Source: Hybos culiciformis
Taxonomy: Eukaryota > Arthropoda > Insecta > Diptera > Hybotidae
Direction of reading: 5' to 3'
Assembly: GCA_964007475.1 (NCBI GenBank)
Contig: OZ023273.1
Location: 64,118,108-64,182,107, forward strand
DNA length: 64,000 nt
Both the position numbers and the translations under genes were made by a program. The notes under the pieces are model-generated. The model saw nothing but the letters and a program-made list of their open reading frames with translations, was not told the DNA's origin and searched no databases. Positions 55,301 to 62,622 of this stretch are shown here, piece after piece (position 1 is the stretch's first letter; each line of letters opens with the position of its first letter).

Positions 55301-58300
55301 AAATTTAAATTTAACTAATTCAAAGTAGAATATAAATTAATATTGACATTTAATTTGCCAATATATATAATCAGCCAATTAAAAATAAAAATAGAAATAA
55401 AATTAACCGCATAATTAGACTATTAAATATTCAATCCTATAGTCTCCACAAATTTCTTCTACAATGTGCTCCACGATATAGCCGAAAGTTTGGAAAAAAA
55501 AATTAATGTCTTATGCTCAACGCCTTACGAAAAGCTTTCAACATTCAATTTTATTTATTATCTATTTTATTTTAACTTAACTTAAATTTTGCTTTAAATT
55601 GCTCCTGGCTTTGAATGAATATTAAAAAAAAAAGATTGTAACAAAAGATTGCAAATTTCTTGTTGTTTTTTCATCTTTACCAAGCATAAATTATAACAAT
55701 ATAACATTTTCCTTATACTTTTCTTAGTATCAAGTATATGAATGATTCTCGAATTATATTCTTATTAAGTATGGAAAAAAAGAAAATCGATATGTTATTG
55801 AACTTGTTGTCGTTTATCATTCTTTAAAAATTTTAAGATATGTACATTATACATATAAATAAAAATATTCAAATTAACTATACATTATGTAACATCTAAT
55901 GTCGTCTCTTTCAAAGAATATATAGGAGCAAAAAAAAGTGATATGATTTACGTATATTTTACTTTTAATGGAAAATTAAGAAGAATTTATATATTTTTAA
56001 AATAACACATTTTCACATTAGACTGCATTTACATATACGATATATACCTTACCTACTTATTATAATGGGTGAAATAAAAATATATTTATTATTATTATTA
56101 ATATTTAATGTAGGTTCATGAATTTTAAGTTTCAGAAATCAGACAATGTATTTTTTTTTTCCAACTAAACTGTATAATTAAAATCAAGTACATGCTCTTA
56201 AGATCATAATGTTGACTGCCAAAGTTTAATTGAGAATAAAATTAAAATTTAGATTTAAAAAAAAAAAACACAATTTTGTTGTGATTTGGCTATTTTCCAA
56301 GGAAAAATTATTTGAAATACACTACAAAAATTTTTTTAAATCCTCCCAAAACCATTTCCTACTACAGTTTTATACTTGTATCATTTGGTATTTCTATATT
56401 GTACATTATATTGTTGTACATGTTGTTTAATGTATCTTTTATTGATTTTTAAAAAAAATAAGTTTTAACAATTTCAAAAACTATATATGACATAATCTTA
56501 TTTTAAATTTAATCAATTGATTCCACTTTTCATTACTTTGTATAACTATTTTGTCCCTATCTATGATTAAATTGTTCTATGTCTTCTTTATATAGACCTG
56601 ACTTCATTTTTCTAGCCACATTTTTTTTTGAATATATACTTTAGAACTTTTATTAACCGACATTTTGTCAGATCGAAATGATTAAATTAATTTCAACAGT
56701 TACTCAAAATTTTTATTTTTTCATTTTTTTTTTAATCCAAATCTCTTAAACCCATCACTAAAAATAAGTTTTAAAAATATTTCTCTAGCATTTTTTTTCT
56801 TTTCACTTTAAATTTATAATTTTCAAAAGCTTTCATTCAATACTTAGTATAGTGCACTTAACTGATGTTCAAAATAAACTTTTTCACAATTTACATTTGC
56901 TATTATAGAAATAATAAAAACTTTAAGAATTATTTAGGTAGAAAAGCTTTCTTTGAAATTTATTCATTTTGTTAACTGAAATGTTTTTTTATAAACTTTA
57001 TATTTCTTTTTTCGTGTTATTTTTAAGGTTTCTTTCTTGTTGAAAACATTTAATGATTTTTTAGTTGGAATTAGAAAAATAAAATTTTCATCTTGTTGTT
57101 TTCTCAGTTGTCAGAGTTTCTCTTGTGATTATTTCTTAGTATCAAGTTTTGGTTGACATGCTAAATTGAAAATAAAATATATAAAGATTGTTATAGAGAC
57201 TGTTGTTGTTAAAGAATAGACTTTTGTGTGGAAAAAGTTAAAATTTTAATTACATTTTTAAGTCTTTACTTTTTTTTTCATTCAAGATTTCCCAGACAAA
57301 CTAAAAATCGGCGCCGTGACATTTGTCCGCGGGACATTTGTCCGCGATGAAATTTCTATGGAAAACTTCGCGGACAAATGTCATTTTGCAAAATGTCATT
57401 TGTCCGCGATTGTAAAATGTCATTTGTCCGCCACGGACAAATGTCTCAAAATTAGCGGACAAATGACATTTAGCAAAATGACATTTGTCCGCGATTGAAT
57501 TTTCTAACTTTAGCGGACAAATGTCATTTTGCAAAATGTCATTTGTCCGCGATTGATTTTTCGAATTTTTAGCGGACAAATGTCATTTTGCAAAATGTTA
57601 TTTGTCCGCGATTGAAATTTTTAATTTTTAGCGGATAAATGTCATTTTGAAAAATGTCATTTGTCCGCGATTGATTTTTCAGTTTTTTTAGCGGACAAAT
57701 GTCATTTTGCAAAATGTCATTTGTTCGCGATTGATTTTTCAATTTTGGAGATACTGCAGATTACGTGAACCACTCAGAATCGTATGAAGAATTTGGGGGG
57801 CATCTACCCCGGAAAAGGGTAGAGGGGTAGAGGCCCCCCAAATTCTTCATACATTTTGTATGTGCAATTTTTTTTTTTTTTTTGCCCGATTTGCCCGTTA
57901 AAGAGAGAGAGGTGGGGGGCGGCGGGCGGGCGGGTGGACTGGTCAGCCGCAAATCCCACTGACCAACCACCAGTCCACCCGCCGCCCCCCACCTCTCTCT
58001 CGTTGTACCGATTCTGTTTGGTTCACGTCATCTGCACTTTAGCCTCAAATTTTTAGCGGACAAATGTAATTTTGCAAAATGTCATTTGTCCGCGATTGCT
58101 ATTTCGAATTTTTGCGGACAAATGTCATTTTGCAAAATGTCATTTGTCCGCGATTGATTTTTTAAATTTTTAGCGGACAAATGTCATTTTGCAAAATGTC
58201 ATTTGTCCGCGATTAATTTTAATCGCGGACAAATGACATTTTGGAAAATGTCATTTGTCCGTGATACAAAAACAAATCGCAGACAAGTGTCCAACCCCCC

Positions 58301-61300
58301 TAAAAATCATATATATTTTTTAAGCCCGGTTTTCACAATTCAAGTACACTTTGTCCAAATCGATTTTGACGTTTTTTTTGATCGGGTAAACAGGGTGTTA
58401 AAGTCAACTTGGATCAAAGTTGAGTAGGACACTGCAGGGCAGTAGAAGATTATTTTCATATGTCTTCAATAGGCATAGTTACTAAAATTTTCTTCAGAGT
58501 CATAAATTATTACATAGACTATATTTTAACAGTGTCGTAAGTTAGTGTTGTAAATAGCATATCTTAGATTTTTTATATTTTTTCAGTACAGCATATATTA
58601 TTTGGAAAATAAAAAATCCGGCAAATTCACAATTAAAAATACTCTTACCATTTTATTCAGCAATTAAAATGTTTTAGCAAAATTTTCTTACTAATTAAAA
58701 AAGTGAAATGGTAATAATGAAAAATAAATTCTTAAGCAATAAAAATTTCTTTTATTTAGTACGAATATACACTAATGCATTATTGTTATTGTTATTCATT
58801 TATTTCAATCTATTAAGATTTTCTTTACTAGGAGATTATAAATAAAGCTTTATGTTTTAAATTTTATATTTTTATTGAAAACTTTACTTTTTTTGAAAAT
58901 TGTAGACTACTATATTGATACCGCACATTAAGTTATCTACAGATTATTTATAAAACTAAAAAACTTAAATTGGAGCAATTTATTTTTTTTTGTTATTCAA
59001 AACACAATCAAATTCTATTGCAAAATTAGCTCTACATTTTCTATTCTTCCATTTTTTGTTTTATACATTTTTTTTCCAAGAAATTAATTTACCATTTTTA
59101 TGTATACCTAGTTTGTTTTCAATTTACCAAATTTTTTTATTTCAGATAAATTTTCAAGCATATAAATTTAAGATTCAAAATACATATTTCCATAATTTTA
59201 TTTTTATAAAGTTATATTTACTTTACTTGCACATAAATAAAGTTTCTAAAAAGAATAATAATGCTATAATTATAATTAAGATATGAAAATATTGTGGGAA
59301 AATATGGAAGAAAATAAAAATTTTTTTTTTTTACATTACAATAATATTTATTCAATTTAATGCTTGGAAGAGTACATGAAAATTTCGAATTTAATAAAGT
59401 CAGTTGAAAATAAAAAATAAATATAAATTTTTTTCTTGTTGTGGGAAATGCAAATTTCTTGTGTAAACAAATTTCTGATCATTTTTGAAAGTTAGAAAAT
59501 TTGCAAGAAACTTTAGAAAATGTAAAATTATTTTTTTTTATATATAGGAATATTTAGGGTTATTATAAATCAAGAAGTTTGAGGAAGCATAATTTCTCTT
59601 AAGATTTAGCTAGTAAAATTCAAATATAATTCAGAAATATTATACAGAACAACACTACTGAATTTAGGGTTGGCACTCACCGTTCAGGTTGTTTTTTCCG
59701 TCACGGAAGAAATACATTTGCTGGACAAAATCAACAAAATCAAACAACACAGCATAGGTAAGTATTGGAGAAAAAAAATTTAGAAGAAAAAATATTTGGT
59801 TTTTGTGACAGATACTAATATGAATATCTATCTTATAACTTTGGTTATGAAATGAATCCAACAAACAATGTCCTTTTCGTCCATTGGGTTCATTTCGTCC
59901 ATTTTGTTCATTTCGTCCATTTTGTTCATTTGTCCATTTTGTCCATTTTTTTCCAGTGCCATGGAAAAAATAAAAAAAATAGAGGAAATGCCAACCCTCC
60001 TACTGATATAGTGATAAAACATTTCCCGATTAAGTATATACACAATAATTTGGAACTAAAATTAAGTTGTTTTCATTTTCCTGATTACGATGAACCTGGC
60101 ATGTAGAAACCACAAATTTTTATTAGAAACACAGATTACCCCATGACGTATAACATAATTTAGATAAAAATGTATCTAAATGACATTAAAATTATTATAA
60201 TATTTTAGCACTCAAAAAAAAAAAAATCTTAAGCAAAAAGAAAAATCAATTTAAAATTTCTTTTATCCTAAACTTTTGGACAGTAAATAATATTATATAA
60301 ATAATTTAATTTTCGAAACATTTTTTCTTTTGTTTAAAAATTAAATCACGGCAAACTGATATAGAAACCCTAATTTCATTTCTGTGCTACTGAAAATTGA
60401 GGACAGACAAAACAAGAAAAATAAACCATTAAAGCAATATTAAACTTTTATCATACTTTGTGCCAAGTTCAATTTTGTAAATAGCATAAAAAAAATTTGC
60501 ATTTAAAGCGAATAAATTTTACATAAAAAATAAATAAAATAAAAATAAAAATTTTTTTTTTTTTTGTAATTTGAATTATAAGAGGATTTGGAATTATTGT
60601 GACTTGACTATGATGTTAAGCGAGAACAATATTATTTTTAAAGCTTTAGGTCAAATGTCGTTCTATATTTTTATTTATTATTCTTTAATATTGCGGGTTC
60701 ATAATCCTTGAATAACTTTTATAATTACTATATCAGACAAATTTTAAGTAGAAAGTAAAATAAAATATTAAATTAGAGTGACAGTTTCAAGTTTTTTTTA
60801 TTTTATTATTTTTTTCCTTTTTTTTTTTGCAAATTTATTTCACTGTAAATATTCGTTTTGATTTATATTTTACGCTGTTTCTTACATTTGGGATTAACCT
60901 CTTTAAAAATATATTTATGTCTACATTATATATTTTAAATTTATCATAATTTAGTGCAATCTGTAGATTTTAGTTTTTCTTTTAATTTGTGCTTACAGGG
61001 TCCAATTGGTTGCATAAATAATTCATTTTTTTGGACTGAAGGAAAAGTTAGCCTTAGTGCGGCATTGAATAAATCAGCCTATAAGCATGGTGAAAGCGTT
61101 TTTGTTACTATTGATGTAAAAAATAACAGTAATAAAATTATAAAAAAAATTAGGGTAAGTACTAATTGTTAGTAAAATATTATATTTCTTTAATTATATA
61201 TTCAAAATATGTATTTACAATACTAATAATCCAAATCATTATATGTTTAAATGAATCATTAAATTTTGAATTCTTTATTTAAAAAAACTATTTATTAATT

Positions 61301-62622
61301 AATATAAAATTACAAATATATATTATTTGCCTCGTACGCAGGCCCGGTTCAAGCTGATTCGGCGCCCTGTGCTGATTTTGAAAATTGCGCCCATAAGCAT
61401 AGTATAAGTCATTTTCACGTCGCCATTGAGGTAGAATATACTAACGCGCTTTTTCTAACGAGGTATCCCCAGTAGGTCTAGTGCTAGTCCTCAAATAAAT
61501 ATACATACACTAGGTAGAAAAAGTCTGCGTACAGGATCGCTTTCTTATTTTTTGTTCTTATTTTTTTCTGGGTAGAGTTTTTTTGTGAACAGTAGCACAG
61601 TAGTCAACTTCGAATGTTCTTGGCTATAAATCGATTGGCGCCCTATTCGTTAGGCGCCCTGTGCAAGTGCACATCATGCACATATAGCTGGACCGGCCCT
61701 GCTCGTACGGAATATATAAAAAGTTTGCCAATTAAATTTTACCAACAATAAGTACTCCCAATGAAAAAGCTCACATTATATTTGGTTGTGCCTTGTGCAT
61801 TTATCAAAAAAATAAAAATAAAATAAAATAAACAACCTCTGTATCTAAAAATTATTGGAAAAATTTATGGAAAATTTCATATTTGTAAATGAGGATATAA
61901 ATCCCATATGATTTAGTTAAGTTATGAAAAACCCTATATATTCAATATCAAACATATAAATAAAAGGTATATTTTTTGATAATTTTATTCCGTATTATGT
62001 TTACAGTATACCTTTGTTATCTTTAAAATAAATTATTTTTATCATTCCGGAATTTTGTTTTGTAAATGGCAAAAACTGTAATTTAATGTAGTGATTTTTC
62101 TATTTCTCTAAAAATGTATAGCAAAATATATCACCAACTTTAAAAATAAAACAAAAGTATTCGTTTCTAATACATAAAATTATTCCTATTCAAGAATGGA
62201 ACAAAAATCATAACTTAAATACACTGTAAATTCAATTCAATTATTTGAAATAAAATGATGCAAATGACGAATTCGTGAATTAGCCATATAATAAACCAAG
62301 CTTGATTATACTGATTTTGAGTTTAAAAATATAGTATTTATTAAAAAGGATGTGTACGTAATTTTGAATATTCTAAGCCTAATATTATTGAAATCACAGA
62401 CTTGAATTAGATTATCTTGGATTGTTGTTAAAACATTTTTTATATAAATAATGTATAATTATTTTAAATTTTCTACATTCCAGGTTTGTGCTGTCCAACA
62501 CATAGATGTTTGCATGTTCAGCGATGGTAAATTCAAAAATATTGTTGCTGATGTGAATGAGAATTATCAGATCAAACCAAATGAAACTTATAATCAAACA
62601 TATAATTTGATACCAGTTAAAG
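36134..62622 (+). CDS. Arrestin-family gene, seven traced coding exons, 3' end outside the window
   Basis: Arrestins bind active, phosphorylated G-protein-coupled receptors in the cytosol; they stop G-protein signalling and, in the beta/Kurtz type, start endocytosis. Seven exons join in phase: 36134 or 36269 to 36291, 40652-40819, 41364-41481, 42276-42423, 42977-43632, 60999-61154 and 62484-62622. Counted from the Met at 36269 this gives about 469 visible codons, against roughly 285 at the same point in a typical arrestin. The excess is one hinge insertion. Seen directly: the start strand RIFKKTS, the FRYGREDEEVMGLKF arrestin signature, RLGPGSFPF, a VRLGIR strand carrying the usual phosphate-sensor Arg, HGESVFVTIDVKNNS, and VQHIDVCMFSDGKFKN. 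The Asp of the N-terminal KRD motif, its polar-core partner, is present. The sequence is diverged from Drosophila Arr1, Arr2 and Kurtz as I recall them. It could be a Kurtz relative or a separate insect arrestin paralogue; I do not assign a symbol. Confidence 0.93.
36292..40651 (+). other. Arrestin intron 1 (4360 bp), no element recognised
   Basis: AT-rich intron, GTAAAT to TTTGCAG. Short open frames occur, the longest of about 100 codons at 40311-40616, but I see no homology in them and no splice context. Around 39620-39670 the sequence reads like the tail of a retroelement reading frame (GACGACCATCGAAACGTAGA), but nothing else supports that. Confidence 0.6.
40652..40819 (+). CDS. Arrestin exon 2, first beta-strands of the N-domain
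   Basis: The acceptor is TTTGCAG at 40651 and the donor AG|GTAAAT at 40820. Translation gives (R)IFKKTSSNLVLTLYLNKRD, then LISKNGIVEPLKGVIYVDP and a strand ending GQLTLTFR. It aligns along its length with the start of arrestins: VFKK strand, LYLxKRD, then VxPxxGVxxVDP. The Asp of NKRD corresponds to the polar-core Asp (position 30 in bovine rod arrestin). The usual aromatic residue after KRD is replaced by Leu. The exon starts and ends in phase 2, splitting an Arg codon at each end. Confidence 0.95.
41364..41481 (+). CDS. Arrestin exon 3, family signature
   Basis: The acceptor follows a long T tract (TTTTTAG, 41363). The exon begins by completing Arg and reads YGREDEEVMGLKF, then CSEAVIAIKQIYP and NDLSLIQ. 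With the previous exon this forms the arrestin signature FRYGREDEEVMGLKF; the residues after the Phe (Cys-Ser-Glu-Ala) deviate from the usual basic-acidic-aliphatic pattern. The reading frame requires the exon to end at CAG 41481, directly before GCAAGT, a GC donor. The first downstream GT at 41486 would shift the frame of the next exon. The open frame continues by chance past 41481 into a SINE-like repeat and is not part of the gene. Confidence 0.93.
41480..41487 (+). promoter_or_regulatory. GC donor of arrestin intron 3
   Basis: The exon ends CAG and the intron begins GCAAGT. Apart from the C at +2 this is a perfect donor, the pattern known for GC-AG introns spliced by the major spliceosome. 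The acceptor at 42275 is an ordinary AG. Phase 0 on both sides gives LSLIQ-KALVDRLG, as arrestins require. Confidence 0.88.
41555..41720 (+). repeat. SINE-like repeat with pol III B box, in arrestin intron 3
   Basis: GGTTCGATCCC at 41653-41663 is a good B box, with flanking GTGG/CCAC able to pair as a T-stem. An upstream A box is weak (TGTGGTGTTAAGAT). The 3' portion, with CCACTTGAATTAAGTG, recurs at 33018-33110. It does not fold as a tRNA. The arrestin exon 3 frame reads by chance into it. Confidence 0.6.
42276..42423 (+). CDS. Arrestin exon 4, N-domain core
   Basis: The acceptor is TTAACAG at 42275 and the donor G|GTGAGTG at 42424. Translation: KALVDRLGPGSFPFSLEIG, then MLAPPSVQLVPSKKYKGQ and PIGTSYDLRIFV. 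This matches the arrestin block in which LxxKLGxxAxPF is followed by PxSVxLQP, GxxxGVxYxxxxF. The exon starts in phase 0 and ends in phase 1, and the split codon becomes Ala with exon 5. Confidence 0.95.
42977..43632 (+). CDS. Arrestin exon 5, end of N-domain plus long Asn-rich hinge insertion
   Basis: The acceptor is ATGCAG at 42976 and the donor AAG|GTAAAA at 43633. The first 24 codons (ADVSDERFQPRTQVRLGIRL, then LHKI) are arrestin: the Arg of QVRL sits where the phosphate-sensing Arg lies (175 in rod arrestin, 169 in beta-arrestin 1). From about 43051 the frame stays open for roughly 195 further codons with no counterpart in the arrestins I know, where only about 20 residues join this strand to the C-domain. 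The insertion holds an SR/K patch, several Cys, and an asparagine tract at 43327-43386 (nine Asn, Ser, ten Asn), encoded mainly by AAT with three AAC. Staying open so long in this AT-rich DNA argues for translation. A GTAAGA at 43172 might serve as an alternative donor that skips part of it; unproven. Confidence 0.88.
46753..46891. repeat. Cluster of AACGACATTATT motifs (second copy 50676-50814)
   Basis: GCGACATTATTTATCATATG, then AACGACATTATT, inverted AATAATGTC/AAAGTCGTTTT and AACGACACTATTTATCGTATG occur within 140 bases in both orientations. This is probably part of a small inverted-repeat element inside the TTAA element. Confidence 0.6.
46926..47055. mobile_element. Short relative of the ATAACCGCG element (second copy 50849-50978)
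   Basis: It starts with the same GGTGAACTGACATAACCGCG as the element at 15638 and has the same order of GTCATAACCG, CGCGGTTATAAC and GTTATAACCGCGAAACACAA motifs. It breaks off at CATTTCGCA, so it is a truncated copy. Confidence 0.78.
47161..47702. mobile_element. TA-flanked MITE (542 bp), first copy
   Basis: Ends AAGGCGGGTATTCAACTGAA and, in reverse complement, AAGGCCGGTATTCAACTGGA, each beside TA (47159-47160 and 47703-47704). The interior repeats GATAAATTTTATCT-type motifs. No coding capacity. Confidence 0.85.
47881..48561. mobile_element. 681-bp spacer between duplicates, inverted-repeat element containing a SINE
   Basis: The left edge contains GAAAAAAGCTCGTAGTTCGT followed by AAAAAAGTTCGTTATA. 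The right edge in reverse complement contains GAAAAAAATTTGCTCGTACT, then CAAAAAAGTTCGTTAATG. The motif TTAACGAACTTTTTTAACG is iterated near both ends. The interior holds a T-rich tract (48010-48245) next to a tRNA-like sequence. It reads as a foldback-type element into which a SINE inserted. Confidence 0.65.
48010..48320 (-). repeat. tRNA-derived SINE head with A-rich tail
   Basis: On the minus strand, TAGCTCAGTGGCAGAGT is a good pol III A box, and about 35 bases later GGTTCGAAGCC is a perfect B box with a GTGG/CCAC T-stem. The loop between holds TTGCAAT. The acceptor ends (GTTCATA and AGCGGGC) do not pair and the anticodon stem is poor, so it is not a working tRNA. About 235 bases of A-rich (AAAT) sequence follow, as in a SINE tail. 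Confidence 0.75.
48562..51803. repeat. Direct duplication, copy 2 (3242 bp)
   Basis: Second copy of 44639-47880. At its 3' end this copy continues (ACAGATAAAA) to complete the TTAA element, whereas copy 1 breaks off at the same base into the 681-bp spacer. Copy 2 therefore carries the original right-hand context and copy 1 the original left-hand context. Confidence 0.95.
50486..51942. mobile_element. Non-autonomous element with TTAA target sites (1457 bp) carrying nested elements
   Basis: Left end AGGCCTTATTCCACTGTCTG followed by a TGCAATGCACAGATAT stretch; right end in reverse complement GGCTGTATTCCACTGTCTG, then TTCAATGCACAGATAT. Both are flanked by TTAA (50482-50485 and 51943-51946), the target of piggyBac-type elements. 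TGCACAGATAATGGAAT recurs inside near both ends. No transposase is seen. Internal blocks look like later insertions: an AACGACATTATT cluster, an ATAACCGCG element and a TA element. Confidence 0.82.
51084..51625. mobile_element. TA-flanked MITE (542 bp), second copy from the duplication
   Basis: Same element as at 47161-47702, carried along by the 3.24-kb duplication and nested inside the TTAA element. Confidence 0.85.
57301..58290. repeat. Array of about ten GCGGACAAATG palindromes, roughly 60-bp period
   Basis: The unit is GCGGACAAATGTCATTTTGC followed by AAAATGTCATTTGTCCGC, itself an inverted repeat of about 40-45 bases, then a GATTGATTTTTCGAATTTTTA-like link. Units begin near 57369, 57453, 57513, 57572, 57632, 57692, 58057, 58116, 58173 and 58224. 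Single arms occur at the left edge (57317-57350). The array is broken between 57755 and 58036 by a GC-rich insert. Open frames read through it are by-products of the repeat. Confidence 0.93.
57755..58036. mobile_element. GC-rich foldback element inserted in the palindrome array (282 bp)
   Basis: The outer inverted repeats are TGCAGATTACGTGAACCA, then CAGAATCG, at the left, and TGCAGATGACGTGAACCA, then CAGAATCG, in reverse complement at the right. Inside are two further hairpins. The first is 57782-57852 (arms GTATGAAGAATTTGGGGGGC and complement, loop rich in CCCC and GGGG). The second is about 57902-58000 (arms AGAGAGAGGTGGGGGGCGGC and complement). Its G+C content is far above everything else in the window. 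No target duplication was settled. Confidence 0.85.
59663..59999. mobile_element. hAT-like MITE (about 337 bp)
   Basis: The ends TAGGGTTGGCA and, in reverse complement, GAGGGTTGGCA resemble the hAT consensus CAGGGTTGGCA. CTACTGA lies at 59655-59661 and 60000-60006, giving a 7-8-base target duplication with a two-base T insertion beside the left copy. The interior includes an 18-base tandem repeat. Confidence 0.75.
59876..59948. repeat. Tandem repeat TTCATTTCGTCCATTTTG
   Basis: About four imperfect copies of an 18-base unit, inside the hAT-like MITE. The VHFVHFVHF peptide read from it is meaningless. Confidence 0.88.
60999..61154 (+). CDS. Arrestin exon 6, start of C-domain
   Basis: The acceptor is TGCTTACAG at 60998, the donor AGG|GTAAGT at 61155, phase 0 at both ends. 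Translation: GPIGCINNSFFWTEGKVSLS, then AALNKSAYKHGESVFVTIDV and KNNSNKIIKKIR. It matches the arrestin C-domain opening, where a strand of the type G-x-(L/I)-x-L-x-x-x-L-x-(K/R) precedes YxHGE and then xVxVxNNSxKxVKKI. It is separated from exon 5 by a 17,366-bp intron. Confidence 0.95.
61339..61701. mobile_element. hAT-type MITE (363 bp) with perfect 8-bp target duplication
   Basis: Left end CAGGCCCGGTTCA, right end in reverse complement CAGGGCCGGTCCA, fitting the hAT pattern. CTCGTACG flanks both sides exactly (61331-61338 and 61702-61709). The GCGCCCTGTGC motif lies near the left end and again near the right end. There is no transposase. It sits in arrestin intron 6. Confidence 0.95.
62484..62622 (+). 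CDS. Arrestin exon 7, C-domain strands; last exon visible
   Basis: The acceptor is ATTCCAG at 62483. Translation in phase 0: VCAVQHIDVCMFSDGKFKN, then IVADVNENYQIKPNETYNQ and TYNLIPVK. It matches arrestin VxxxQxxDVxxFSxGxFKxxVA and the following Thr-rich strand ending L-x-P. The likely donor is AAAG|GTTCGT at 62622/62623, a weak match to consensus. If that intron is retained, the frame runs 26 more residues to a TGA at 62701. The exons for the second half of the C-domain and the tail are not found before 64000, so the gene is partial here. Confidence 0.9.

Larger units (their letters stand above)
43633..60998 (+). other. Arrestin intron 5 (17,366 bp), repeat-rich
   Basis: It runs from GTAAAA after exon 5 to TGCTTACAG before exon 6. 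No other gene was recognised within it. It holds the 3.24-kb duplication, nested TTAA and TA elements, the palindrome array and a hAT-like element, each listed separately. The stretches 43633-44638, 51950-57300, 58300-59650 and 60010-60950 show only AT-rich sequence with short chance reading frames. Confidence 0.8.

Noticed and set aside
57301..58427. Several overlapping open frames and a CRISPR-like regular repeat pattern
   Set aside because: The frames are read from the palindrome array and the GC-rich insert. The links between palindromes are near-identical, not unique spacers, and the host is a eukaryote.
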